A DNA stretch of 64,000 bases from Trichostrongylus colubriformis (lineage: Eukaryota; Nematoda; Chromadorea; Rhabditida; Trichostrongylidae), in the NCBI GenBank assembly GCA_963978905.1, contig OZ022257.1:54702873-54766872 (forward strand), read 5' to 3'. Shown here in pieces: positions 20,263 through 32,300 of this stretch. The position numbers and the translations under genes were made by a program. The first letter of the stretch is position 1. Each line of letters starts with the position of its first letter. Below the pieces are notes generated by a model. That model had not been told where the DNA came from, did no database searches, and saw only the letters and a list, made by a program, of their open reading frames with translations.

Positions 20263-20968
20263 TTAGGTCTATGCAGAATAAATGGCCAAAACGGACTAGT
20301 TTTTTCAAAACGTCATAACTTCGCTCAGACACAATTTTATTTGTCGAAATAAAAACCATTCGAATCTACACAATTTGTCAACGATCTGGTAAAGAAAATA
20401 TGCAATTATGATAAAATTCTGGATTGCGAAAATTAATAAAACGATGGCATTTTCAATCTGCATCGTATCGGCAAACTCCTTCTGACGCAGGTTTGCATCG
20501 AGAACCCGGAAAAAGTAGTAGTCCGTCAGGGATAGGTCTGGGGAATAAGGGGGGAAGGGAGGGGGGGGGATGAGGATGAGTCTCGATGCTTAACTGCATC
20601 AGTTTCTGCCGGGTGACTTGCGCAGTGTGGGGTTTTGCGTTGTTTTGCGCACCCAGCAAAAGATTGATGCAGTTAGGCATCAAGACTCTCCCTCACCCTC
20701 CTTATTCCCCAGACCTATCCCTGACGGATTACCACTTTTTCTGGGTTCTCGATGCAAACCTGCGGCAGAAAAACTATGCCGGTAAAAATGCCATTTTTGA
20801 CTTTATTATTTCTCGCAATCCAAAATTTGATCGTGATGGCATATTTTCTTTACTAGATCGTTGGCGAAATTCTGTAGATTCGAATGGCTTTTATTTCGAC
20901 AAATAAAGTTGTGTCTGAGCGAAGTTATGGCCAGTTACGTTTCGGCCATTTATTCTGCACAGACCTAA
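20263..20968. mobile_element. Fold-back mariner made of two inverted 3' ends
   Basis: The ends ttaggtctatgcagaataaa and tttattctgcacagacctaa are inverted and flanked by TA (20261-20262, 20969-20970). The left half encodes mariner transposase C-terminal sequence on the - strand (NNAKPHTAQVTRQKL). The right half encodes it on the + strand (LPHPPYSPDLSLTDYHFF, then SNGFYFDK). The 5' half of the transposase is absent from both. The halves differ noticeably, so either the fusion is old or two different copies were joined. Confidence 0.85.
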
Positions 20969-21032
20969 TATTTTCGTTGTCCTTTCTATTTGTTCCTTCG
21001 GTGCCCAACCATGTTTTTCTGTGTTTATATTC

Positions 21033-21447
21033 AAAAGAATCGTCCACGGGAATATGAATTTCTTTGTTACCCATATATTTATGTTGTATTCGCATAATAA
21101 GGGCCACATGTAAAGATTCACGCAAGAAAGTGAGAATTCGACTAAGATACCTCCCTGAATTCTTGGCCGAGAGGGCGGGCTTCCGAGTAAAAGCCCCTCC
21201 CGTCGTCCGCCGCGGTGGAAATGGAGAATGAGATTTAAGTGACTTTCTGTTCCTACAATGCGTCTCCGACCGCGGCGGACGACGAGGTGGGTACTTGCTC
21301 GGAGGCTCCGCCCACCCAGTCAAGACTTTGTGCTGCTAGCCGATTCTCATACTTCCGCGTGAAACTTCGCATGCGGCCCACATTAGGCAAATAGAACATA
21401 AATATAAGGGTAACAGAAAAACTCATTTTTTCGTGAACGATCCCTTT
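21033..21447. repeat. MITE-like repeat, family A, copy 2
   Basis: Ends aaagaatcgtccacggg and cgtgaacgatcccttt, with the inner ttacccatatatttatg and gcatgcggcccacatta motifs of the family. Confidence 0.8.
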
Positions 21448-21748
21448 AAGCTATTCAATGAAGCTTCCTGTTACTTCTTTTCGGTATGAGAAGAGATCGA
21501 CATCCCCCAACTGATCTAGGCAGGATGATGGGCATTTAGTAGTTTACCGAGTTTCATCTCATTATCCATGCAGTTCTGTTCCATTCCCTTCTCTCGTAGC
21601 AGAAGACTTACAATCCACTATCCATACCTATTTACTGTAGGTTTCTTTGACGGATTGTACTTATTTTTCAACCACAGTTTTTTACAGCCAACTTCATTTC
21701 CAACGGACCCCGCTTCTTTCATTTTTAAGAGCTTTTCATTGCCTCATT

Positions 21749-22153
21749 AAAGGAATGGTCTACGGAAAAAATGAGTTTTTTCTAATACACATATATTAAT
21801 GCTGTATTTGCCCAATGTGGGCCGCATGCAAAGTTTCATGCGAAAAAGTGAGAATTCGACTGAAATACCGCTTCCCAATTCGTCGGCCGATGAAAGCCCA
21901 GTCCCGTCATCGGCGGAACGGAGTTTGGAACTGTTTACTAGCCTTCTGTTCCTACAACGCGTCTCCGACCGCGGCGGACGACGCGGTGGGCACTCGTTCG
22001 GAGGCCCCGCCCACCCGGCCGAGGCTTTGTGGTGCTGTATCTCGGCCGGATTCACATTTTTCGCGTGAAACATTGCATGCCGCTCACATTAGACAAATGA
22101 TACATAAATATACAGGTAACAGACGAACTTATTTTCCCATGGGCGATTCTTCA
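21749..22153. repeat. MITE-like repeat, family A, copy 3
   Basis: Ends aaaggaatggtctacgg and gggcgattctt, with gggccgcatgcaaagtttca and ccgcccacccggccgaggct. It lies 300 bp from copy 2. Confidence 0.8.
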
Positions 22154-22662
22154 AAGGTACATTTATTATAATTTTCTGCTTTTATCAGTTACCGCGCCCA
22201 AGAATGAAGGTGGAAGGGGAGTGGCTTGTGCGGGAGCTGATAAGGTAAAAACGTAAAGAACATCGTCTCGAACGTCGAGTTTCAGAAGAATTCGGTGAAA
22301 GATCAACCAAGAACAAAAAAAACATGAGAAAGGCTGAATGGGAAGGAGATTAAAGCCAGCAAAAAGAAATCAAACACATCGGAGAGTAGGCGGTGCTGGA
22401 ATCAAGAGGTGAACATGGACGCAGCTCGTAAGATCTGAGTGCCCTAGTTCCTTGCCTTACAACCCCGAAATGATGCGGGTGTGCCGTTCCATCAGCACAA
22501 GGAAAATGTGGGTGTACAAGTTAATCCTGGAATGTGGCTTTAGTGCTAACTGACAGCCGATAGGCGATGCGATGCGTATGTGGGGTTTCTGCATAGGATG
22601 AAAGGAAGTAGTTTTGGCGTCAATCAATTCTTTGTTGGAATGTACCGCGCATTTTAGTTCCA

Positions 22663-23127
22663 TTTAAAGGAACCGGAAGGGGTCCGAAACAAGAGAAAGA
22701 TGCAAAGAAATGAGCATTTTGTAACGAACACAGAAGGTTAGAAGCGATAATCGGTGAAAAAACCCGGATTCAAGAGCGCATCGCTGCGGTGTGTATTCGC
22801 ATCCAATTCGCATCATTTCACAGACCTTCCGAGTTGTCCGCTGTAGGAGACGGACCGCGGGCCAACGTTAGTTGTAGCAGCTGACACTCAGCGCAGTGGA
22901 GTGCCCCTTCTCAAGTACATAAGCATCCATGTAAGTACATCTAGAAACAATGCAAGAAAAAACAAAAGTAAAAGTAAAATAAAAGAACTTTATGATAAAA
23001 ACATCTCCTTTTGGCACCATGCCAAGGCGTCAAATTGGCGAGTTTGTGCAATGGCGGCCACTTAAACTCGTCCACACTACGTCTGTTCTACCGTAAGCCA
23101 AAATTATCCCCTTCTGGTGTCTTTAAG
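22663..23127. repeat. Dispersed repeat, family B, copy 1
   Basis: A 460 bp unit starting tttaaaggaaccggaagggg and ending ggtgtctttaa. It is repeated with high identity at 56206-56669. Shared words include gaagcgataatcggtgaaaa and caccatgccaaggcgtcaaa. The short terminal pairing (tttaaag / ctttaa) hints at a DNA element. Confidence 0.85.
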
Positions 23128-23215
23128 GAGTGGCAGGTAAATGTTATTTGGGCTGTACGATGTCTTGAAGGGACCAATCAATGCATAAGTCAGTCTTTTC
23201 CTCTACCCGACTAGT

Positions 23216-23350
23216 CTGGTACCAATTAACTTACCCCGAGAAGTGGGAGGCATCTTGTGCTTGGTGGGGCATTGATGGAGGGCTCAATTCCCTCACCCAG
23301 GGGTGGTAGTGTGCGCCATATGTCACTGCACCACCTCCCGTTTCTGCAGA
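23216..23350 (-). repeat. Interspersed repeat related to 24950-25080
   Basis: Both copies share, on the - strand, atcaatgcccyac...aag, then tcgggg...ggta and tggyaccagact. The matches are spaced alike. The identity of the family is unknown. Confidence 0.5.
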
Positions 23351-24183
23351 GCAGTACTAAAACTTCAGAATGACCAATCTTACTCATAGTAAAGCGCACG
23401 TTTTCCACTTCTAATCATAGTCGTAGTAGCGGTTCAACGGATATACACTTGGTTTATTCCATTTATCAGGCAGGTGATGATTATGAGAGCGCCGCCTACC
23501 CTACCCTTCGGATTAAATTACAATAACAAAAACGACTTTTGTGGGCGGTAATCCTGAGAAGTCAGTGGTTTTCATTTTTAACAAGGTCGATTAGAACCGT
23601 AACGAGTCCATGAGGCGATTGTTACACAGGTGTAAAGTAAATTTATTCCGTGAACGATTCATTAGAGCCCATTTCTAGTCAGCACCATTCTGCGAAAGCA
23701 ATGATGATGTGATGGAGCTTTCTAATATGGACAGGGATTAAGGTGCTTTCCTGCTACGGTTAGGATGTAAAATAGAACTTCACTTCGAATTGTTCTATTG
23801 ACATTTCTTGTGCTCTCAGCTTTTTTAGAAAGCAAAAACATTGGGCGTCGATCCACTTTTTGTGAAATGCGCCACGCTTAAAAATGAATTGTTGAAAATT
23901 AATACTCCTTAAAGGGGATTTCTGGAGATATTTATCTGAGGAATTCATATTAACAAAGGTGTTTTTTTATGAATTATTTTCTCCTTTTCAGTGCAACTAT
24001 ATTCATTTTTATTTTCAAGAGTAAACCTTTCAATTATTCTTTCGTTCGAAATCGCAGTGGCATTTGAATAGGGCTTAGCCTGCAGTAGAATATTTAGTTC
24101 CAAGCCCTGCCTATGTACAAGCCCTCTACCTCTTATGCTTACTCTACCAGACAAGTTTGACAGCAAGTTAGCTAGCGCGGACG

Positions 24184-24443
24184 AGGTGTGTGCGATTATG
24201 ACGGAAAATCGCGTGGCCGCCCGCGGCAAGCGGCTCGGCGTGGGCGAATACCAGTGGCAGGGCAAGGCAGCCTTTAAGCCAGGCAGTATGGGAGTGGAGG
24301 AGGCAGTGTGGCATGGGTGGAAGTGCAGAGGTGACACAGCCACGCTCTGCCGGGCTCCCAAGAGCAATCGATTCGGCAATTCGTGCCGATGTCGCCGCGA
24401 TTGCGACGACCGCGAAGCGATTTTCCGTCATAACTGCACACTT
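24184..24443. repeat. MITE-like repeat, family E, copy 1
   Basis: The inverted ends ggtgtgtgcgattatgacgg and ccgtcataactgcacac enclose words such as ggcagtgtggcatgggtgga. Other copies are at 39808-40069 and 44091-44363. The long open frames here belong to the repeat. Confidence 0.8.
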
Positions 24444-24949
24444 CCGCGCGGAAGATGGTGTGCTTGGTGATTTGATGAGACATTAGTCTGGAATGGCAGC
24501 TTTGCACCGTCAGAGTGAAAACGGCGCGACTCGTCACTACGCCACCCCTGCGTTCGGAATGACATTTGTTATTTAATTTTGGATGTCAAATGTGCTTTTT
24601 TTAGAATTGAAAAGACGCATGGACATTTAGGCGCTTCGTGGGTTTCAGCACATTTGATATTAAGGGCCCATTTTTCTAATGCGCCATGCGGATGGTTCAA
24701 CGGACTTGGCTCAGGATTTTATTCTTAAATTGTGCGACCACCAGCTGTGCTAATTGTCATTATTTCTTCGAGCTTATAGATTGTATAAAGTGTAGTTCAA
24801 AGTTTTCGGAATCATTCAGCTCTATGTTGGAATGCGCCTTGCTTTTATTGTAGTTCCTTTCCGAAACGTGATAACAGGTGCATGGGATTTGGCCCATACA
24901 ATGATCTGCAAAAGGCTAGCCGATGTAAAAGTTAGTGCACTTGTCCTCC

Positions 24950-25080
24950 TAGGTAAGTCTGGCACCAATCCACCTGCCCCGGAAAGATGAAAGGCTTTGT
25001 TGGCTTCGTAGGGCATTGAAGCTGGGTTTCCACGAACCACGAGGTTGGTAAGCGCCACTGTCACTACGCAACCTGCGCCC
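24950..25080 (-). repeat. Interspersed repeat related to 23216-23350
   Basis: Second copy of the unit described at 23216-23350. The overlapping 140-codon - strand frame (24822-25244) has no splice or family support. Confidence 0.45.
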
Positions 25081-25324
25081 ATATTATCCTTTATCTCTAG
25101 ATTGCGTGATCGGGCAAAGTAGGCGTAGTGACAGCTGGCGCGCTCAACCAAGTCTTTCATCCCTCCCGGGTAGAAGAAATAGTACCAGACCCGTCTGGGA
25201 GGATAAAAGTACTGAATGGTACATCGGCTGGCCCCGCAAGTCAATGTTTAAGCCAAATCTCACCTTCCACCGCGATGCTGAGTGGAATTAGAGTGCACGG
25301 CACATTTGATGGAAGGGACTGACT

Positions 25325-26389
25325 AACGCCAGAAACTTCATCCTTTGTACTTTGTCCTTTATAGGTTGCATAATTGTATAAATACCCTATTCAATTGTGA
25401 ACGATTATAGTCTCCTTCAGTTTTACTCACACTGCTTAATTTTGACCCCGGTATTAGCCATACCGTGGACAGATTCGCGAATCAGACATATGATTGCTTT
25501 CAATTTCCAGTCATGTGCGGTCCAGCCATTTATTATCGTTTTTTCTGTTTTCCCTCGTTCAGTACGAATTGTGTAGTAGACAAATTTCAGCGATCAGCAA
25601 TTTTGTGATGTATTCCGCTTTCCTTCGTTGTTAAGGTAAGTGCATATGGCTATGTACGTTACTGATTGTGCTTTAGTTTATACGCGGGTTAAAGATAAGT
25701 GTTAGTCATTTTTTGGATATGCTAGGAACGTTTCTTAGTGTTCATGCATATTCCAATCCCGGCGACAAGGTCTTACTTGCAGACCCGAAAGTGCGCAGTC
25801 ACGTTTACTCTAGGCGCCGATTCTCCCAATCGCACCAAATATTTTTTGCGGGTTCTTGTATTCTCTGACCGATATACGTCTAATTCCTCTTGCGAATCCA
25901 ATAGATCGCTCTATTTCTATGTGGTGCTACGCTCATATCCAAGGGATTATGGGAAAAGTTAGAAGCCTTCATGTTTTTGACGTTGAGTATGAACGCGATC
26001 TCAACCGAGGTATGCCATCGACCTCCACCCAACTTCTAAGTTTCAGTGAGACTCCGCCTTGCTCTACTTTCATTCAGTAAGTTAGCCGTAGTGACAAAAT
26101 TTCGTTTTACTTTCGCACGTATTTGATGCTTTCACTGCAAGGATGCTCTATACGGGTTCGAATCCCGTCCGTAGTCAAAGCTTTTGCACACAATTTAGCA
26201 CCTTTGTAGCTGAGCATAGCGTTCCACCCAGCCCTTGCCTAAAGTCCTGACTTAAGGCCCTTGATGAGCTATTACTTTGTAGAGTTTTTGACCGCCTTCC
26301 CTCTACTTCTTATGGTAATTGCAGCTTTGTTTCAGATCTTCTAAATCATTGTTAATACAAAACAGTTTTTGAACTGAAATAGCGCCGAA
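25325..26389. other. Upstream region of the FHA gene
   Basis: AT-rich sequence that should contain the promoter and 5' end of the gene starting at 26390. No TATA box or clear trans-splice acceptor could be fixed; tttcag at 26330-26335 is a possible acceptor about 55 bases before the ATG. A tRNA-like fragment lies at 26140-26180. Confidence 0.4.
26140..26180 (+). repeat. tRNA T-arm-like fragment
   Basis: acgggttcgaatcccgt folds as a perfect 5-bp stem with a TTCGAAT loop, matching a tRNA T arm and a pol III B box (GGTTCGAATCC). No partner for the acceptor strand was found upstream. The bases that follow (aaagcttttgc.cacaatt) recur beside the tRNA-like unit at 36361-36400 on the other strand, which suggests a tRNA-derived SINE. 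Confidence 0.5.
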
Positions 26390-29300
26390 ATGCTCCGTCG
26401 ATACAATTCGCAGAACCTCGAGACGATTCCAATGCAATCGAAAGTTCTTACGATAGGAACTACCGGCAAATGTGACATTAAACTAAAGGTGAGCTCGAGC
26501 CTTTTTGTTACCATCCTTGCAATGTAGAGATTGAGCATAGAAAATTTTTAAAATTGTACTTTGTGATTCTTAAGAAATTGTCGTTTCTGGTAGAAGCTTC
26601 TTTGCGCTTTTCATTTAGGGGTTGAGCAAAGTTTTATAGCAATAACGAGTGATAGAGTAGCACTTGGCAAGCGCACCTACTGTGCGCTAAGCACCATGGG
26701 CGCCAGTAATTCGATCGAAAATGCTTTTTTCGCTGAGGACAGAGTATATCAGTGCACGCTTCGCCCACTGTGGATGGGACTCATTGAGGCTCATGTGCGC
26801 GCCTTGAATCCTGTCTCATGCTCTATCCTTTCCGAAATCTACTCAATCTCCACGGGTTGCTTTTCATGTGACGTCCAAGCTCCGCCCACCACTATAAATG
26901 CTTCCCCCACTGTGTCTTGCTTGATCCACCTTTCCCCCACGTTTGGGTCACATTGGAACACAATTTACAATTTTCGGTCACAAAATGGAAAATTTGAGCT
27001 CGCTCCGCCCATTGTGGGTGGAGAGTGCTCATATTTAACAGCTTGACATGATCCTTGTATTTCATTCCTGTCCCGTACCCCACCCATCCGAAACTTGTCC
27101 CTATTTTCACAGGTCGTTTTTCATATAACGTCCAAACTCCGCCCACCACTACAAGTGCTCCACCCACTGCACTCAGAGTTCTTTCGTGACCCTCAGAAAC
27201 TCATTCCTGACTTTAATCCACATTTCCTCCACGTTTGGATTACACTGAAACCCAATTTACAATTTTCGGTCTTGAAACGGAACATTCCAGAGCACGCTCC
27301 GCCCACCGTGAGCGGACTTAACTTGATCTATGTGTGGTCTTTACTTCTTCTGCCATGCCCTACCCATACCTTACTTGTCCCCATCTCCACAGGTCGTTCA
27401 TATGATACCTAATATCGTGATAGACGGACGGAGGGACGGACAAAGGGACGGACTGAGAGACTTGCAGACAGACGAATCGTTTTATATATAGTAGGGATTA
27501 CGCACAGTCAGTGAATGTTCAAAACTTCTACTTTTCCTTAGAATCTACTTTGCGCGAGTGAGGGATCTGAAAAAGTCAGTTTTCTCCTTCTAATTTATAT
27601 ACAGTGCTCTGCATAATTATACATCCACCTATAAATTGTCCAAAAACTCTGTTCGCAGAGTGTTTTAAAAAAAGTCTCTAAGTGAAAGATGTAGCTAGTG
27701 TGGATGCGCATTCGCGCATCCATAAAAAACTTTAGCCAAGAAACATAGAAGATTCTTTTCTTAATTTGTTTTAAAAATGGCGCTTATACCATTCTGCAAA
27801 ATTATACAACCACTGAACAGATTGACGCATTCGTCAACCGAGAAACAATGAAAAAGAGAAAAAAGCTGATTTTGCGATTATTTGGTCCTCTATTGCTTCG
27901 AATAGCCACAAATTTTGATGATTTAGGTCCATATAAAGATTTTCAGAATGTTTTTAGACCGCATGCTGCCACGCTTCGATGAAAACGTCTTCAAACTCCC
28001 TGACTCCTTCCAATCGGTCTGATTTCTTTTCCCAATGAAACTCCAGACAATGTTCCATCAGGTAAAGATCGGAGCCGTTCATCATCCGGGTCAGAAGGTC
28101 CATTCGGTGACGGCTTCACCGTGATCGAGTGTTCCAGTTGACATGGAATGGTCCATTAACTTGTATGAAAACAAAATTTTGGTGAAGATTTCGAGACGCA
28201 TGACAGGAGAAAGGTACGGCGCACAAAGGCTCGGCAATCGGATGGTTCATCCTTTCGAGAACAAAACAAAAATTCGAATGATTATTTGATCCCACACCAT
28301 GACGAATTGTCCGAAAATTCCCTCAAGTCTGTACACCTTTCTCCTTTTGTTTTTTTCTCCAGATTGTTCCGTCTGATGAAAAAAGGGTACAGCTATGACG
28401 TCCCCGACGGCTACCGGCACTATCGCTCGAGGGACTAACTTAATTTCTCAAGAAGAACTTCAAAGAAGGAGGTGTCATGGTGACGGACCAAATGATCATT
28501 CGAATTTTAGTTTCGTTCTCGAAAGGATGAACCATCCGATTACCGAGCCTTTGTGCGCCGTACCCTTCTCCTGTCATGCGTCTCAAATCTTGTTTTCATA
28601 CAAGTTAATGGGCCACCTCATGTCAACCGAAGCACTCGATCATGGTGAAGCCGTAACCGAATGGACCTTCTGACCCGGGTGACGAAAGGCTCTGACCATT
28701 ATCTGATGGAAGATTATCTGGAGTTTCATGGGGAAGTAGTTTAGACCGATTGGAAGGAGTCAGGGAGTTTAAAGACGTTTTCATCGAAGCGTGGCAGCAT
28801 GCGGTCTAAAAACATTCTGAAAATCTTTTTATGGACCTAAATCATCAAAATTTGTGGCTATTCGAAGCAATAGAGGACCAAATAATCGCAAAATCAGCTT
28901 TTTTCTCTTTTTCAGTGTTTCTCGGTTGACGAATGCGTCAATCTGTTCAGTGGTTGTATAATTTTGCAGAATGGTATAAGCGCCATTTTCAAAACAAATC
29001 AAGAAAAGAATCTTCTATGTTTCTTGGCTAAAGTTTTTTATGGATGCGCGAATGCGCGTCCACACTAGCTACATCTTTCACTTAGAGACTTTTTTTGCAT
29101 CACTCTGCGAACAGAGTTTTTGGACAATTTATAGGTGGATGTATAATTATGCAGAGCACTGCATGTAGGTCAAAGCTATTATGCGTTGATGTGGTCGTTA
29201 ATATTACGATTATTTGTTATTAACATGGTTATTGACTTCGCTCGTCTAGTAATGACTTTCAGGATAAAGGAGTTCATCCGGTACACGCGTCTATTGAACA

Positions 29301-32300
29301 GAATCCGTCGTCAGGTACTTTTTGGCTCAAGGATCATTCACTTGCTGGGCGAACGACAGTGAATGGGCGCAGCGTTCATGGAGAGGTGATATTCCAAAAA
29401 CAAATATTTCCATCAAATGGAAAATCCATACGCAAAAAGTTCATAGTGCAACACATTAAAAGGCATTTAAAGTAGGACGGATATGAACACAACGGCAATG
29501 CAAGATCCCTGTTTGACAGCGCTCATACTGCGCCGGCAGGGTGTGGCTGTGTTCACAGGCAGTGAGGCAGAGTGGCACACGGGAGGTGCAGAGGCGACGC
29601 AGGTAACGAGACAGGATGGCGCGAGCTGAGACACAGAGACACGCTGCCACGCCCTGCCGCCGGCACCGCAAAGTATAAAAGGGTGTGTATTCACCGGATA
29701 TTTTCTATCACAAACGTATTTTTATCGTATTTCTTCGCTTATTCTCTCTTCCATTAATTTCCTCGTATATTTCACTTAACATCATCGTGAATGAAATCAA
29801 TTCTCTCTCCTCTACCCGCGTCCAGCGGGCGTGTGCTGTACATTAAAAGCGTGCAATTTTGGGTGAAGCGCGCTAGGATTACAGTAGCCCTCCAAAGCCG
29901 CGTTTTTGCTCGAGTTGCGCTTCACATTATCTTTTCTGAGCACGAATCTTCGTTTACAGAGGATGGCGTCTCCTAACAAGCTCCTCCCTTGCCCACGTCC
30001 CGGAGCCTTGAAGGAGTCCTTTACTTACACAGTACTTCCCTTAAGTTAGTGTGATCTAAGTGATACCCTAACGACAGGAGAAACCCGTGTCGCTAATTGC
30101 CTCCACCCCAACCTATCGCAGAGTAACCACAAAGTGTGCTGAGCTACGGCCTTACAGTGGTCTTATCCGTGAATATGCCTTCGAGGCACACCTTCTGCAG
30201 GAAGGCATGACGAGTTTTCTGTCAGTTTGTGATGTATATTTGCAGTAACCTCCGAGTGTTATATTTACCTTTTTGCCGTAGCCTTTCTGACGGCAAAATA
30301 GGCTAGTTATAAGAAAAAGTGACTCCCTGGAAAAATATTGGAAATATGCAGATCAACCTCTTAAAAGTCTTAGTCGCTCCCCGTTGATCTCCAACGCTTC
30401 GATAGGAATTTTTAGGTCGAGCTAAAGAACGGTGATTTCGTACGTATTGGACGAGCCCAGCCATTCGTGTTCGAAAAACGCAGCTTTACACCTTTCCATG
30501 TAAGTTCCATTAGATTACCCCCATTGTCACTGAAGTCGAGTTGCCAAAACTTTTAGGGAGACAATGTTTTCGAAGATCCTCCCCGGAAGGACAATTCAAA
30601 ACCCGCTATGTTTCCAGTTTTAGGAGTTAAGGTAGTTCAATCATTTTGCTCACAATTTAAAGGAATATTGCTATAGATTATCCATCTACTTTGAAGGAAT
30701 GGTCCACGAAAAAATGAGTTTCCCTAGTACCCATATATTTATGTTGTATTTGCCTAATAAAGGCCGCATGCAAAGTTTTACGCGAAAAAGTGTGAACTCC
30801 GCTAAGATACAGTTCCCCAAATTTGGGAGCGGAGAGTGAAACTGTTTACGTAAATTCCTGTTCTTACAACGCGTCTCCGACCGCTGCGGACGACGGGGTG
30901 GGCACTTGCTCGGAGGCCCGCCTACCCGGCCGAGCCTTAGTGCTACTCTATCTTAACCGCTTTCACATTTTTTCGCGTTAAACTGCATGCGTCCCACACT
31001 AAGCAAGTGCAGCATAAACATATAGGTAACAGAAAAACTTATTTTCCCGTGGACGATCCCTTTACCTTATAGAAATAACGTATTTTATGAATTTTTTAAA
31101 ATTTTGTTCATCGTAAAAAGACGTAAAATTTTTGGATTAATATCTCCATCCGCAGTAAGTGCACTTTACGTCCTTTAATTGCCGTGTTCGTTATATCGAA
31201 TATAAAATATCACTCAAAATTCGTTTGTGGTATGGTGTACAGTGAACGTCCCTTTCTAGAAGCAATTGTCGGTGAAGCCGTCCAAGAATGGCGTGGACCG
31301 TCCGATGACAGCCTTGGTGAGAGGAAGACGCACTGCTGCTAGTGGGGCTGGCAAGAAGCCCGAACAAGGTGCGTGTGAGAGGCCATCAAAGGTACATTCC
31401 AGAATAACTAGATAAGTCAACCTACCTTTTCGGGGCAATAGTTCCTTGGCTGTGTACCCTTGTGTCAGGCTTTCGCACCGCGGCGTGTCGCAAGCGAAAC
31501 GATGCGGACGAGCTAAAGGCGCCGTGTCGTCGGACCCCAATGCGATTATAAAATCTGTATACGGTGCCTTTAGCGTTACCGTGCATTCTCTTCCAACCCC
31601 AACTCCAGCGGCGCGCATAGCTCGCACGTAGCCATACACCATAGAAATATCCTCACGTGTTTTTTAGATAGCGAAGGGATCCGCCATTTTTCGCCATCAT
31701 CCTCGATTGAAACGAATTCCATCACTTCCTTATCAACAGTGTCATCAGGTATGCCATTCTTCTGTTTCAGAGAGCGACATATTATGAAAGATTCCCTTAA
31801 TAAAACTGCCGCTTATAACAGTGCTTGTATGTGAAAATCCACAGCCGAAATGATCGCTTGGATGCTCATTCACTGGTACCTGAGCCAGTACCTGGAGCTT
31901 TATATAAACTTCATTTTATTCCAAATAATGGTTAAATATCCAAAATTCTGGTTGAACCATCAGTCTCTAAAACGCTCTACCAGCCAACGATCTGGCACAA
32001 CTGACAACCCAAAGCATCGGCGGAACGCTGCTGGGGATATGATACGCCGTGGCTACGAAACTCATTCGTAGCGAGCAAGCATTGGGTCTGTACAAATGTA
32101 TAGATTGCGATATATCACTCCTGCTCAATTCTCAGACTAGTCGTACTCGATCAGCGTCCGCATGCTATACTTTCCAACTCTATCCGAATTTTTCGCACTG
32201 GCTAGTATATAGAGGGTGAGCTGCATTTGGCTGCCGCCATTGCTTCGGCCTCTTTCAAACGGTGCGATCAAACGTTTTGTAAGGCAGGAAAGGCTAATTG

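Larger units (their letters stand above)
26390..30499 (+). other. FHA-like domain (three exons)
   Basis: Three phase-0 exons give the FHA strand order: KVLTIGTTGKCDI, GVHPVHASIEQ, GTFWLKDHSLAGRTTVNGRS, LKNGDFVRIGRAQPFVF. The HASIE, TVNG and NGDFVRIG blocks match the family. The usual GR turn reads GT and the usual SxxH reads HPVH. These are positions that normally contact phosphothreonine, so canonical binding is doubtful. Confidence 0.75.

Noticed and set aside
24822..25244. 140-codon open frame on the minus strand
   Set aside because: It overlaps an interspersed repeat, has no splice or family support and is compositionally odd.
31256..31642. 128-codon minus-strand frame
   Set aside because: It is antisense to exon 31260-31368 of the FHA gene, whose phase and splice sites fit better.
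31771..31826. Possible extra exon of the FHA gene after tctgtttcag
   Set aside because: With the phase left by exon 31668-31748 it reaches a stop after five codons.
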